DNA from: a virus
Strand: one strand, 5' to 3'
Virus record (IMG/VR): IMGVR_UViG_3300025012_001675
Span: 1-52,966 of that record
DNA: 52,966 nt
Shown: in pieces, positions 17,750 through 25,187 of the stretch
Position numbering within the stretch: position 1 is the first letter of the stretch
How the letters are laid out: each line of letters opens with the position of its first letter
The notes under the pieces: model-generated
Seen by the model: only the letters and a program-made list of their open reading frames with translations
What the model was told of the DNA's origin: nothing
Databases searched by the model: none
Translations under genes and position numbers: made by a program

Positions 17750-18928
17750 TTAAGCGAACTTAACGATTGCGTGACGCTCAGGCTGTTCCATCTGGAGGCC
17801 ACATTCGGTCAGGTACTCGTCTACTCGTGAATCTTCGCCAGGTGCTTGTCGATTCGTGAGAAGCTTGCTGTCACGGTTGGCGAGATATCGGTAGGTCAAA
17901 GCTTCCATGTCTACACCGACACCGCTCTTGCCGTACAGATCCCCCGCAAGCAGATCGTGCTTGATGATGTTGAGCGTGCCGTGCGGAGAAAGATACTTAA
18001 GGATGGTTAATCCAAAAGTTTTTTCTCCTTGCAGTACCTGCAACTTGTCGTGAGCGAATCCGTTGATCTTGTCGATCACGTAACCGGAAGCAAGCAGGTA
18101 TTTCTCGGTGTTGCCGTGAGCGAACAAGATTCTCAGGTAGCTGTTGAAGTCGTCGCGGGTTGCTACGTTGCTGGTGACCTGGCTGATGCGAGGGAGAACT
18201 CCGCCGGTAAATCGTTTCGGATGAGTACCGGAAGTGATGATCTCCTTTTTCCCGAATAGGAAAGCTCGCTCGATGTCCACCAAGTGTTCGATGCCTTTCT
18301 TGCGAATCTGATAGTCAAAGTCGTTCTCCTTTGTCAGGCCCTTGGTGTTGCGTGAAGTTTCAGTGACTCCAATCGTAGTTCGGAAAATCTGGCAGTAGTT
18401 GAGCACTTCAGCGATCGTCGTTCCTTTCATTGTGCGGAGATCCGCACCTTCCTCGTTGGCATTGCCAATGATCCAGACGATATCGTTCTGCTGAAGCAGA
18501 CCGCCGCCTGAACCACCGTCACCGATCTGACGCACAAGAGTGAGCGTGTTGGTTGCCACGTTCGTTACAAGCATGACTTCGCCGGTCGGGTTGTTTGTAC
18601 CCTGGGCCGACTTCACCACGAGTAAGACGTCGCCAATACTGAAGTACGCACCGTTGGTCACAACCAGCGTGACTGCTGCTCCCTGGTTGGCCGCAACGAT
18701 GTCTTCGCGTGCACCGAACTTATCTTCGAACCACTTGAAGTCCGGATCGCTCGTTTCTTTTTTCTTGAGTGCCTTGCCTTGCTTGGTTGCTGGGTCTTTT
18801 CCAGCGTTCGTGAGAATGCCGAGCAGCGGATAACGCGCTACGTCAAGAAGCGAGATTACATCCGCTACGTCGTACTTGCGCGTAACACCCAAGTTCGCGG
18901 TTCCTCTAATTCCATTTGCTGATGACAT
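17750..18928 (-). CDS. Major capsid protein (SU10/DUF5309-like)
   Basis: A 392-residue protein. The opening KYDVADVISLLDVARYPLLG followed by KWFEDKFG and a strand-rich E-loop/P-domain (about 80-140) resembles the HK97-fold capsid family represented by SU10-like phages (DUF5309). The middle holds TSRNTKGLTKENDFDYQ and IERAFLFGKKE, typical of that family's A-domain spine. It follows an acidic scaffold-like gene and has strong hairpins after it, as expected for the most abundant virion protein. AAGGTCGA leader motif 37 bases before the ATG. Confidence 0.8.
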   Translation of the reverse strand: MSSANGIRGTANLGVTRKYDVADVISLLDVARYPLLGILTNAGKDPATKQGKALKKKETSDPDFKWFEDKFGAREDIVAANQGAAVTLVVTNGAYFSIGDVLLVVKSAQGTNNPTGEVMLVTNVATNTLTLVRQIGDGGSGGGLLQQNDIVWIIGNANEEGADLRTMKGTTIAEVLNYCQIFRTTIGVTETSRNTKGLTKENDFDYQIRKKGIEHLVDIERAFLFGKKEIITSGTHPKRFTGGVLPRISQVTSNVATRDDFNSYLRILFAHGNTEKYLLASGYVIDKINGFAHDKLQVLQGEKTFGLTILKYLSPHGTLNIIKHDLLAGDLYGKSGVGVDMEALTYRYLANRDSKLLTNRQAPGEDSRVDEYLTECGLQMEQPERHAIVKFA

Positions 18929-18965
18929 ATCTTGTTGTTAGTTGATTAATTAACTGATAGGAGGT

Positions 18966-18973
18966 TCGACCTT
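18966..18973 (-). promoter_or_regulatory. AAGGTCGA leader motif (capsid gene)
   Basis: AAGGTCGA on the minus strand 37 bases before the capsid ATG; the rest of the leader is A/T-rich and lacks an SD. Confidence 0.65.
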
Positions 18974-18986
18974 GCTATTTGAGGGT

Positions 18987-19856
18987 TTAAACCCCAAGGC
19001 CTCCTAAGGGGCCATTTGACCCGCTTGTTCCGAAGATGTTTTCGAGGCGGCGTTCTTCCGCACCCTTTTCTTCGCCCGGCGAGGTCGGAGCGCCCACTCC
19101 TCTCTCGACTTGCGCTTTGGCTTTCTTGAGGCGAATCTTCTCAGTGTCAGAAACCTTTGTGTCTCCCTTTACTTTTCCAGCGAATCCATCGACCTTCGCA
19201 CACGCTTCTTTGAGCGGCATAACCGTTCCTTTTTGGGAAGCGGCGTCGATCAAAGACAGCACGAGTTCGCGGTACTCTGGACTGGTCTTCAGGAGAGGGT
19301 GATCTTTCTGAGCCTCTCGAATTTCTTGCGCGGCGGAATCTCGCATCCGGCTTCGCGCATCGTAGGTTTTGCCAACGATGCTTTGAACTGTCGTAACCAT
19401 CCATTCTGCGAACTGCTTGGGAGTCATCTTGGCCAGTTCTTCGTCATTAGGCACATCTACTCCCTCGCCCTTACCTTCATCGTTTTCCTTCTTGGAATCA
19501 GGCTTGGTTTTTGTTCGCTTGGGCGGTTGGTTTTTTGTTTCGAGCTCCTCATACATTCGGATCACTTCCTCACGGCTTTTGCCGTGCCACTTGTTTTTCT
19601 GCTTGGATGCCTCGCCCCCTGCATCTTCCTCGGTTTCTTCTTCATCATCGGAATCATCCGATTCGCCATCATCCGATTCTTCCTCATCAGTTTCTTCGTC
19701 TTCGTCGGTTTCTTCTTCAGAATCTTTGGTGTCGGTTTCCTCGTCTTCTTCCTCACCCTTATCTTCCTGGATGTCTTCTTCTTCGGTATCCGTTTCCTCA
19801 TCTTCCGAGTTTGCGTTGAGGAGAGCGTCGAGCTCCTTTTTACGATCTTGATTCAT
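18987..19856 (-). CDS. Scaffold-like acidic protein
   Basis: A 289-residue protein whose first 90 residues are almost only D, E, T, S and K (EEDEETDTKDSEEETDEDEE), then a basic helical part (KWHGKSREEVIRMYEELETK, LAKMTPKQFAEWMVTTVQSI) and a C-terminal helix pair. Highly charged, helical, located directly before the capsid gene: the usual profile of a phage scaffolding protein. Such proteins guide capsid assembly and then leave. An AAGGTCGA motif lies 43 bases before its ATG. Confidence 0.75.
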   Translation of the reverse strand: MNQDRKKELDALLNANSEDEETDTEEEDIQEDKGEEEDEETDTKDSEEETDEDEETDEEESDDGESDDSDDEEETEEDAGGEASKQKNKWHGKSREEVIRMYEELETKNQPPKRTKTKPDSKKENDEGKGEGVDVPNDEELAKMTPKQFAEWMVTTVQSIVGKTYDARSRMRDSAAQEIREAQKDHPLLKTSPEYRELVLSLIDAASQKGTVMPLKEACAKVDGFAGKVKGDTKVSDTEKIRLKKAKAQVERGVGAPTSPGEEKGAEERRLENIFGTSGSNGPLGGLGV

Positions 19857-19899
19857 AAAAGCGCTTGTTAAATTGAATTTTTATTTACTAGTTTGGGGT

Positions 19900-19907
19900 T
19901 CGACCTT
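19900..19907 (-). promoter_or_regulatory. AAGGTCGA leader motif (scaffold gene)
   Basis: AAGGTCGA on the minus strand 43 bases before the ATG. GGGGC upstream and ACCCC just after it could form a short stem that frames the motif. Confidence 0.6.
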
Positions 19908-19945
19908 GCCCCAATGTTTTTGCCATGTACTCCATAGGCATCGTG

Positions 19946-20224
19946 CTACTCTTGGCTCATTGCACCCGCCGCTTCGTCTTTTTCACGAATAGCATCGTCG
20001 ACCAATGCGAGAATTTTCTCGTAAGCGTTAGCATTGGCTCGGTGCTGAAGATAGTCGGAAGCAATTTGCTCGGCTGTCTTTCCCGAAATGTCAAAATCCC
20101 GAAGCTCCGCATATTCAATTGCGATCTCTGCACGAATTTTTGCTTCGAGCCATTTCCAGCCAGCCGTTCTGACCATCCCCAGCACCGCCAACCCCATATC
20201 GAATTTTTCTTCATTGGTCTGCAT
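19946..20224 (-). CDS. Small helical structural-region protein
   Basis: About 92 residues from MQTNEEKFDMGLAVLG, starting 4 bases after the upstream stop; a longer frame to 20284 overlaps that gene and is not supported. Fully helical (WLEAKIRAEIAIEYAEL, ANAYEKILALVDDAIREKDE). Not recognised. Lies between portal-side genes and scaffold. Confidence 0.55.
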   Translation of the reverse strand: MQTNEEKFDMGLAVLGMVRTAGWKWLEAKIRAEIAIEYAELRDFDISGKTAEQIASDYLQHRANANAYEKILALVDDAIREKDEAAGAMSQE

Positions 20225-20228
20225 AGAT

Positions 20229-20561
20229 TTATTGCTGTTCTTCTTCCGGTGCGGGCTCCGGCGGAAGATCCATCTCCGGACCATTCGTCATGAGTCCGCC
20301 GAGATCTCTGCCTCCAACATCGGTATCAAGCATGTCTTGAAGGGTGGCAATCAGGCTTTCCAACACTTCGCTGAAGTCAGACTTACCTGATTGATAGGCT
20401 TCCTTTGCCGCGCCTATCACGCTTTCGACCTTTTTCCAGCGAGCTTCCATTTGCCCACTCTCCTCTCGCATGGTTTTCTGATTCTTAAACTCGATCTTGT
20501 CGCCTTCTGGAAACCTTTCGTCGGCTAGATCGTTCTTCTTTTTCATTTTTTTGTCTTGCAT
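20229..20561 (-). CDS. Hypothetical helical protein with acidic Pro-rich tail
   Basis: 110 residues: basic start (MQDKKMKKKNDLADERFPEG), helix (EARWKKVESVIGAAKEAYQ), SDFSEVLESLIATLQDMLD, and an acidic Pro-rich end (PEMDLPPEPAPEEEQQ). Could be a small head-assembly chaperone or a portal-associated protein, but nothing specific is recognised. The start may also be the ATG at residue 6. Leader motif 26 bases upstream, inside the end of the preceding gene. Confidence 0.5.
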   Translation of the reverse strand: MQDKKMKKKNDLADERFPEGDKIEFKNQKTMREESGQMEARWKKVESVIGAAKEAYQSGKSDFSEVLESLIATLQDMLDTDVGGRDLGGLMTNGPEMDLPPEPAPEEEQQ

Positions 20562-20580
20562 ATGAATGTGATTAAATTGA

Positions 20581-20775
20581 TTAATCCTCGACCTTTTCGA
20601 TGGTTAACTTGAGTTTGTGACCCAAGTCGATTTTGGAAGATTCCTCTTTGGAGAGGTAAACCGTATGCACTCGGCCTTGGTCTTCCTGCAAGGACACGAT
20701 GCAATCGCCGCCACTCAAGGTCTTGCTCAATACAATTGCGGTGATCACCTTGGTTGTCTGATTATTTTTTGCCAT
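20581..20775 (-). CDS. Small beta-rich hypothetical protein
   Basis: 64 residues with strand pattern (TKVITAIVLSKTLSGGDCIV, VHTVYLSKEESSKIDLGHKL) and a closing KLTIEKVED. It looks like a small OB- or SH3-like barrel. Five bases separate it from the portal stop. Unrecognised. Confidence 0.5.
   Translation of the reverse strand: MAKNNQTTKVITAIVLSKTLSGGDCIVSLQEDQGRVHTVYLSKEESSKIDLGHKLKLTIEKVED
20588..20595 (-). promoter_or_regulatory. AAGGTCGA leader motif (gene at 20561)
   Basis: AAGGTCGA on the minus strand 26 bases before the ATG, inside the last codons of the upstream gene. Confidence 0.55.
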
Positions 20776-20779
20776 AGCG

Positions 20780-22663
20780 TTATTGGTTAATTGTTTTTCG
20801 ACCTCGACCGATAATTGGAATTCTCGACAGCACGCTTCTTAAGAAGCCGGGACGCGCTTGCGGAGATGGTGGTGGCAACGCGTCCGGTGGAGCACCTGCT
20901 TCCGATATAGGTGGAGGTTCTCCCGGCTGAATTACTGGTTCTTTACCTTGAGTAGTTTCGTTTTTTTCTTCACCAAGAATTACGACTCGATACGCCTCTT
21001 TGCCCATTTCTTCGAGGATCATTTCCTGAATCGCGCGCTTTCGCTTTTTCCATTGTTTGATTTCATCGGGGCTGTTCGGATCAGGTTTGTCCTGCGCCAC
21101 AAACTTGTCGTAAAGGAGCAAAGACTGATTAAGTCGAGCCTGCTGGTCGGGAGGCACGACCGGATCAACAGTCACCACGGCATCGACCTTTACTTCTTTG
21201 TCCGCCATTGTGAATTCCTTAAAGCTGACTTCGTCCCCGATTACGCGATATAATTTGTCTTCTTCAATAAATTCCTGGTTCATCTCTATCAGCATGTTGG
21301 CCAAGCTGCTCAGCGTCTCGGATAAGTTTTGAGCGAAAGAACTTAAGCGTAAGTTGCTCTGACCGATGAGCATAGCCACTTTGCCCAGCGGTTCATCGGG
21401 AGACTTTGGCATGCCTTGGGCATATTCGGAGATAGCCAGCGTCCGCTCAATCTCATCACGCAAGGCTCTTTCTTCGTTCACTCCCATGAGGCTAATATCG
21501 GGCAATCGTTCGACTACCACGTCATCCATCTTACGAAGCTCCCATTTTGCACCCGGCGCGAAAATAATATCGTTTTTGGAAATGCCGGAGTCTTTGCGAA
21601 TCTTAATTACCGGATCAAGCATGAGAATGACATCGTCCATGCGCTGGTTGCGAAGATCGGCGATTTCAACAATAGTCGTTTCAACCGGCTCAATATGGCC
21701 AATGCCCCAAAGTTCCCAGTTGACTTCGTGATCTGCCAAGTTCAGGAAGATTCGGCCGTGATTCACTTTTTTATATGGATTCTCATCATCGCGCATTATC
21801 ACTTCACGGTTGCCGAACGTGATCAGTTTTCCTTCTTCAAAGTCGTAGCACTCCCACAGCTCGATCTGCTTTTCCGGTTCGTACTTTTCTCCGGTGACTT
21901 TAATTACTGAGTTGGAAGTTTCTACCGATTCTGAACTTTGAATCTGTCCCATCTTTTTGGTGTTCACCTCATATCGTTCCTTTTTCCAATCCTCGACTTG
22001 TTTTGCTTCGAGGAAATTCACATTTTTATAAAGTGCGTTTTCGCCGCGGGCTTTTTCTTCGCGCTCGATCTTGTCTTTTGATTTCAAAATGCGGCGGATA
22101 AGCCACGGGCAATCTTCTTCTAAGTCTTCAGTTTCGGGAGCGGGCAAAATGTCCCACAGGTCGCAGATGGTGAGGAACGGATCATCGTGATCAATACTTT
22201 CATCGGTAAGCCAGGTCAGCATGCCGATTCCGTTCCCATATGTAGAAGCGGATTTTACCCACTTGGGAAGTTTTTTCGACAGTTTAATAATGTCGAAATC
22301 GTAGCCAACCAGATCATTCCAGGCACCAATAGATTTTGATTCAGTGTCTTTTTTGTCTCGTGGAAGAATGCGCGTTTTTCGTTTAGCGGTCGCAAGACGC
22401 GAGGCTACTGTTTCCACGATCTGAAATGCAATCGGAGGCATGAGCCTGGTCTGGTACGCGTAGTTTGTTTTTTCCTGATAGGCCCGGTAGTGCTTGTACA
22501 TGCGAAGCCACTTTGCACGATAAGGGCGCAGGTATTCTTCTGCGCGTGTGAATCGCTTTTTCCATTTTTCAATGAGCACCTGCTCGTCGGCCGATGGCGA
22601 ATAAACCTCCTTTTTGGAAGTTTCTTCTTCTTTAATTTTTTGAGGTGATGCTGATTCCGCCAT
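20780..22663 (-). CDS. Phage portal protein
   Basis: About 627 residues from MAESASPQKIKEEE; a longer frame to 22705 reads through a terminator-like hairpin. N-terminal residues 40-120 (RFTRAEEYLRPYRAKWLRMY, RLMPPIAFQIVETVASRLA) match the helical stem/wing start of portal proteins; ASTYGNGIGMLTWL, the region from GIGHIEPVETTIVEIADLRN, and a late helix (YAQGMPKSPDEPLG) fit the portal fold. The C-terminus is Pro-rich. It forms the DNA-entry ring and is the first gene of the virion operon. Confidence 0.8.
   Translation of the reverse strand: MAESASPQKIKEEETSKKEVYSPSADEQVLIEKWKKRFTRAEEYLRPYRAKWLRMYKHYRAYQEKTNYAYQTRLMPPIAFQIVETVASRLATAKRKTRILPRDKKDTESKSIGAWNDLVGYDFDIIKLSKKLPKWVKSASTYGNGIGMLTWLTDESIDHDDPFLTICDLWDILPAPETEDLEEDCPWLIRRILKSKDKIEREEKARGENALYKNVNFLEAKQVEDWKKERYEVNTKKMGQIQSSESVETSNSVIKVTGEKYEPEKQIELWECYDFEEGKLITFGNREVIMRDDENPYKKVNHGRIFLNLADHEVNWELWGIGHIEPVETTIVEIADLRNQRMDDVILMLDPVIKIRKDSGISKNDIIFAPGAKWELRKMDDVVVERLPDISLMGVNEERALRDEIERTLAISEYAQGMPKSPDEPLGKVAMLIGQSNLRLSSFAQNLSETLSSLANMLIEMNQEFIEEDKLYRVIGDEVSFKEFTMADKEVKVDAVVTVDPVVPPDQQARLNQSLLLYDKFVAQDKPDPNSPDEIKQWKKRKRAIQEMILEEMGKEAYRVVILGEEKNETTQGKEPVIQPGEPPPISEAGAPPDALPPPSPQARPGFLRSVLSRIPIIGRGRKTINQ
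20798..20805 (-). promoter_or_regulatory. GAGGTCGA leader motif variant (gene at 20775)
   Basis: GAGGTCGA on the minus strand, 22 bases before the ATG, overlapping the end of the portal gene. Confidence 0.45.
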
Positions 22664-22676
22664 AGGAAATAAAATA

Positions 22677-22703
22677 AGCCGAGACCCTTTTAAGGCTCGG
22701 CTC
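22677..22703 (-). terminator. Terminator-like hairpin just before the portal start
   Basis: Stem AGCCGAG/CTCGGCT with inner pairing CCTT/AAGG; on the minus strand it is followed by TTATTTTATTT and lies about 15 bases before the portal ATG at 22663. Could end a leader RNA or act as an attenuator. Confidence 0.55.
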
Positions 22704-22770
22704 AATTATTTCCAATCTGGTTCCTGTCGGTTCAATGCGAGGCCGAAGCCTCAAGAGGATAAACAAAAAG

Positions 22771-22841
22771 CGGGACTACCACTTCTCGTCATCACGACAG
22801 CCATAATAAAATAGCTGTTGATGACAGAAGTCGTAGCCCCG
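22771..22841 (-). terminator. Long imperfect hairpin with T-rich tail
   Basis: Arms of about 27 bases pair (CGGG.CTAC.ACTTCT.TCATCA with TGATGA.AGAAGT.GTAG.CCCG) around a loop with its own ACAGC/GCTGT stem, then CTTTTTGTTTA on the minus strand. Terminator, attenuator, or a domain of a structured RNA. Confidence 0.5.
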
Positions 22842-22897
22842 TCTCGTTTAGCCCGGTAAACCCGGACGCCGTCAGGCAATCGCTTTCTGTTGAGTAA

Positions 22898-22927
22898 ATT
22901 ATAGCACAATACAAAAACACCTTGCAA
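22898..22927 (-). promoter_or_regulatory. Promoter candidate for the portal operon
   Basis: On the minus strand TTGCAA, 18 bases, then TATAAT. The expected transcript would start near 22890 and have a leader of about 225 bases before the portal ATG. Confidence 0.5.
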
Positions 22928-23068
22928 TAGGTGCTCTGTGTACAACGATTCTACTCTTTGCGGGATCGTTTTGCATAAAGCCCGCCGCCAAGAGTAGAAA
23001 CCTTTCGGTCTCAACGTATGAGTTTCCCCACACGACCATCCAAGGATCCCTGACGACGGGTTCTATAC

Positions 23069-23120
23069 CTTGGATGGATTAATGCCATGCCTGTCGAAAA
23101 TTACTACGACAGGTTTAGGC
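23069..23120 (-). repeat. Structured motif copy A (GCCTAAACC..GGCATGG..CCATCCAAG)
   Basis: Minus strand: GCCTAAACC, a CCTGTCG/CGACAGG stem, GGCATGG, six bases, then ATCCATCCAAGG. The same order of elements recurs at 26304-26344. Confidence 0.5.
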
Positions 23121-23137
23121 AATTCAATTGTACCTTC

Positions 23138-23146
23138 ATTATATCA
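23138..23146 (-). promoter_or_regulatory. Extended -10 promoter candidate
   Basis: TGATATAAT on the minus strand, an extended -10 element; the -35 region is poor. It would start transcription of the structured RNA stretch. Confidence 0.4.
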
Positions 23147-23182
23147 ATAAAATTAAATTTTGAACATATGTAAAAAGAGAAA

Positions 23183-23214
23183 GGGGCTATCCACGATGTG
23201 TTGTGGATAGCCCC
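23183..23214. terminator. Bidirectional terminator after the DGR variable protein
   Basis: Perfect 12-base stem GGGGCTATCCAC/GTGGATAGCCCC with T-rich flank on the plus side and TTTCTCTTTTT on the minus side. It lies 70 bases after the variable-protein stop. Confidence 0.85.
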
Positions 23215-23286
23215 AATTTTTTCGACCGCCTGCGGCGGAATTCAAGGGATCAAAAGCCCCAAGAATTCAAGACCTCAAGGATCGAT

Positions 23287-24180
23287 TTACTGCGAGAGGA
23301 AGCCGGACACCGACCCGAAGAGGTCGAGCGGGCTGCCAACGAAGTACGCGTCGAACCCGACCCCGCCGCCGTGGAAGCGGAAGTAGGGAGACCCGGAGAA
23401 GCCGCCAAAGGCCACCGGAGAGAACTCGTCGCCAGAACAATCCATGTCCAGTTCCTCCCAACGGACGAGCCGTTCGGGATGAGTCAGAACGATGGAACCG
23501 ACTGCGAGACTTCCGAGACCGAACTCGTTGGCCACGAAGACCTCACGAGCCCGACGGACGGACTTGCCGCGATGGCGCATGCCGAGCTGGGCAGCGACGA
23601 TCAGGATGTCGCCCTTCTGCGTTTCGGCGATGAGATCCAGCGCGTGCGCCGTGCGAGCGTGAACCCGCAGTTGCGCCGGCGTGATCTGACCCTCACGGTA
23701 GTTGTAGAACGACCGGGAGTCGGCGATCTTGGTGTGAACGATCTGGACTGCCTGGCAGTACTTCTGGATCGGATCGGTCACTTCGGGGAAGTGCTTTGCC
23801 GCCAGTGCGTCCACCGAGGGAATCGCGAACCATCCTTCGGCACCGTTCGGGAGTTCCGGCAAGGTCTTGGCGAATTCGAGCGCGTGGCTCGGATCGAGAC
23901 CGAAGATCTTGGCGATCGCCTTGATCTGGTCGTTGATCGGCTTCGGCCCTTTGTACTCCTTCGGGTACGTGTAGTTGGAACGAACTTCCTCGTTGGCGTA
24001 CTGGTTGGACTGGGACAGATCAGCGATGAGCTTCGCGATCCCGTCCTGCAGTTCGCCACCGCGCTCGTTGAGCCGCTGTGCACGTGCCTCGTCGAGCTTG
24101 GACTTGTTGTAGACGGCCTCGAAGAGACCGGTTGCGTGGAGACCTTTCGGGTCTCGGCTGGTGATCAATGTCTGTGACAT
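23287..24180 (-). CDS. DGR variable (target) protein
   Basis: About 297 residues from MSQTLITSRDPKG. I chose ATG 24180 because AAGGAGG lies 6 bases upstream; the frame to 24261 is longer but starts inside a leader hairpin. The first 230 residues form a conserved-looking domain (TPAQLRVHARTAHALDLIAE, QKGDILIVAAQLGMRHRGKS) of a type I associate with Patescibacteria. The last ~55 residues (from FGGFSGSPYFRFHG) are the variable end and match the template at 24672-24785, with substitutions almost only at template adenines. Likely a ligand-binding display surface. Own promoter and terminator. Confidence 0.9.
   Translation of the reverse strand: MSQTLITSRDPKGLHATGLFEAVYNKSKLDEARAQRLNERGGELQDGIAKLIADLSQSNQYANEEVRSNYTYPKEYKGPKPINDQIKAIAKIFGLDPSHALEFAKTLPELPNGAEGWFAIPSVDALAAKHFPEVTDPIQKYCQAVQIVHTKIADSRSFYNYREGQITPAQLRVHARTAHALDLIAETQKGDILIVAAQLGMRHRGKSVRRAREVFVANEFGLGSLAVGSIVLTHPERLVRWEELDMDCSGDEFSPVAFGGFSGSPYFRFHGGGVGFDAYFVGSPLDLFGSVSGFLSQ
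23293..23406 (-). repeat. DGR variable repeat (VR)
   Basis: 38 codons at the end of the variable-protein gene. Against the template: 94 of 114 bases identical; 19 of the 20 differences sit at template adenines, the other is T to G. The last 21 bases (TCGGTGTCCGG through CTCTCG) are identical, as expected for the IMH-side anchor. Upstream of 23406 the match is partial with a length difference. Confidence 0.95.
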
Positions 24181-24240
24181 CGTCATCCTCCTTCTATGTT
24201 TGGATTTGCCAGAGTCGCTCCGGCTAACGGCTTCCTCTGC

Positions 24241-24294
24241 ATGAGGTAGCGCAATAGGCATAAAATAGCCCTTACGCCCAATGCGCTACCTCAT
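24241..24294 (-). promoter_or_regulatory. Long hairpin in the variable-protein leader
   Basis: Perfect 13-base inverted repeat (ATGAGGTAGCGCA at 24241-24253, complement at 24282-24294) around a 28-base loop, in the 5' leader about 60 bases before the chosen ATG. Could control translation or hold a regulator. Confidence 0.6.
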
Positions 24295-24332
24295 AAATAA
24301 GCCTGTTTTTAAAGAACTGATTCTGACGCTTA

Positions 24333-24361
24333 AGTATAGCAAATATAGGCCGTTATGTCAA
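24333..24361 (-). promoter_or_regulatory. Promoter of the DGR variable protein
   Basis: On the minus strand: TTGACA (consensus), 17 bases, TATACT. Expected start near 24326. Confidence 0.8.
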
Positions 24362-24365
24362 GTAT

Positions 24366-24395
24366 TTGGCCATATCCCCTTCTTTAGGATATAAT
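24366..24395 (+). promoter_or_regulatory. Promoter of the DGR template RNA
   Basis: On the plus strand: TTGGCC, 18 bases, TATAAT. Back to back with the variable-protein promoter; its transcript would pass through the template repeat. Confidence 0.65.
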
Positions 24396-24573
24396 ACGCT
24401 TGAGTATAGGCTAATGTACAGTCGTCCATGGATTACTGTCGCCGAACTCTATCATTTCAACGATAACAACCAGAGTCATGGAGACTACGGTTTCCAAGAG
24501 AGTGTTGTGTTGAGGAGATACTGCTTGTCCTCGTCTGGTGCAGGTTTCGCCGCAAGGCGGATGCTGTTAAATT

Positions 24574-24629
24574 AAGTTCAAGGCTAAGAGCGTATAGTTC
24601 CGTTTCCAACGGGAAGTAAAGTTCAAGGC
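24574..24629 (+). repeat. Direct repeat AAGTTCAAGGC upstream of the template
   Basis: Two identical 11-base copies, 24574-24584 and 24619-24629, starting 45 bases apart, about 40 bases before the template. Possibly part of the RNA fold. Confidence 0.5.
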
Positions 24630-24671
24630 CTGGTGACACAGATGGATGAGGGCAATTATCCGGAGGCCGAT

Positions 24672-24785
24672 GGCGACTTCTCCAAGTCTCCCTACTTCAA
24701 CTTCAACGACGGCAAGGTCAAGTTCGACACGAACTTCGTTGACAACCCGAACGACAACTTCGGTTCGGTGTCCGGCTTCCTCTCG
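24672..24785 (+). repeat. DGR template repeat (TR)
   Basis: 114 bases with 25 adenines, many in AAC, AAG and GAC codons, the pattern that allows broad amino-acid change. 19 of these 25 adenines are altered in the variable repeat. It lies on the same strand as the reverse transcriptase and on the opposite strand from the target gene. Confidence 0.95.
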
Positions 24786-24801
24786 AAGTCTCTCCGCAGC
24801 A

Positions 24802-24834
24802 AGAAAGGGTATCCGCAAAACGGATACCCTTTCT
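24802..24834. terminator. Bidirectional terminator between template RNA and Avd
   Basis: Perfect 14-base stem AGAAAGGGTATCCG/CGGATACCCTTTCT with a 5-base loop, 16 bases past the template and 5 bases past the Avd stop on the other strand. Confidence 0.85.
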
Positions 24835-24839
24835 CTTAA

Positions 24840-25187
24840 TCAAGACTTGGTGGATCGAATCCAACCGCCAAGCATGCGGCCGATCTCATCCACTATACTT
24901 TCCAATGCTACGTACTTTTTCGAATCGATGGCCCTAACGTCTTTCATAAGGCGAATAAAGACCCTGAGAAGGTTGAGCTTGAGGCTGCATCGTTCCAATG
25001 TCGGCCCTTTCGCTTGCTTCTGTTCGCCGCTCGCTTGAAGTATGCTTTCAATCACGTCAAGAATCAGTTGCTCGCATCGTTCGAAGATCGTGAATCGATC
25101 TTGTTTGGGCACGACCTTTCTGTACTCATGAAAGAGTTTGAACAGGTCGTACGCTTTCTTGAAGATCGGGATATCGAAGTCATTCAT
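24840..25187 (-). CDS. avd: DGR accessory protein Avd
   Basis: 115 residues, four helices: IFKKAYDLFKLFHEYRKVV (8-26), RFTIFERCEQLILDVIESIL (31-50), LKLNLLRVFIRLMKDVRAI (70-88) and KYVALESIVDEIGRMLGGW (91-110). This is the bAvd four-helix bundle, related to the 23S rRNA intervening-sequence protein fold. It binds the reverse transcriptase and template RNA to allow cDNA synthesis. Unusual: it is head-to-head with the RT gene and the two start codons overlap (CATG at 25185-25188). So each gene's leader lies inside the other. Confidence 0.85.
   Translation of the reverse strand: MNDFDIPIFKKAYDLFKLFHEYRKVVPKQDRFTIFERCEQLILDVIESILQASGEQKQAKGPTLERCSLKLNLLRVFIRLMKDVRAIDSKKYVALESIVDEIGRMLGGWIRSTKS

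Larger units (their letters stand above)
22690..23131 (-). ncRNA. Candidate structured leader or small RNA
   Basis: From the extended -10 near 23138 downwards the minus strand can form these stems in series: CCTGTCG/CGACAGG, CCATCCAAGG/CCTTGGATGG, CTCA/TTGAG, TCTACTCTT/AAGAGTAGA with GCGGG/CCCGC inside, CACCT/AGGTG followed by TTTTTGT, GTCCGG/CCGGGC, then a long hairpin at 22771-22841. Such density without an ORF suggests a functional RNA or several. Whether it is one RNA or two (split by the promoter at 22898-22927) is open. Confidence 0.4.
22664..23286 (-). other. Gene-free structured region before the portal operon
   Basis: About 620 bases with no convincing gene (an 87-codon frame at 22751-23014 has no family or codon support). 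It holds the variable-protein terminator, two minus-strand promoter candidates, a chain of hairpins and a terminator-like stem just before the portal ATG. Confidence 0.6.
24402..24834 (+). ncRNA. DGR template RNA
   Basis: From the promoter at 24366-24395 to the terminator at 24802-24834, about 430 bases without a supported ORF. It contains the 114-base template, a direct repeat AAGTTCAAGGC at 24574-24584 and 24619-24629, and short stems (CGTTTCC/GGAA type) near 24600. DGR template RNAs need flanking structure for Avd/RT binding, so the repeat region is a candidate for that. Exact ends unknown. Confidence 0.65.

Noticed and set aside
19110-19871. Long plus-strand frame rich in F, L and S opposite the scaffold gene
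   Set aside because: Shadow of the D/E-rich scaffold coding sequence; hydrophobic only because GAA/GAT read backwards gives TTC/ATC.
22751-23014. 87-codon frame inside the structured leader
   Set aside because: It covers several strong stems and has no family resemblance or SD; an RNA function is more likely.
23036-23077. tRNA gene from the CCATCCAAGG/CCTTGGATGG stem
   Set aside because: A 10-base stem with a 22-base loop cannot hold the D, anticodon and T arms.
23203-24177. Long plus-strand frame (324 codons) opposite the DGR target
   Set aside because: It lies antisense to the target gene, has no family features and runs through the variable repeat in another frame; the minus-strand gene has SD, promoter, terminator and DGR logic.
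24366-24575. Coding frame in the template-RNA leader (69 codons)
   Set aside because: It starts inside the promoter and has no SD or family; the RNA role explains the stretch.
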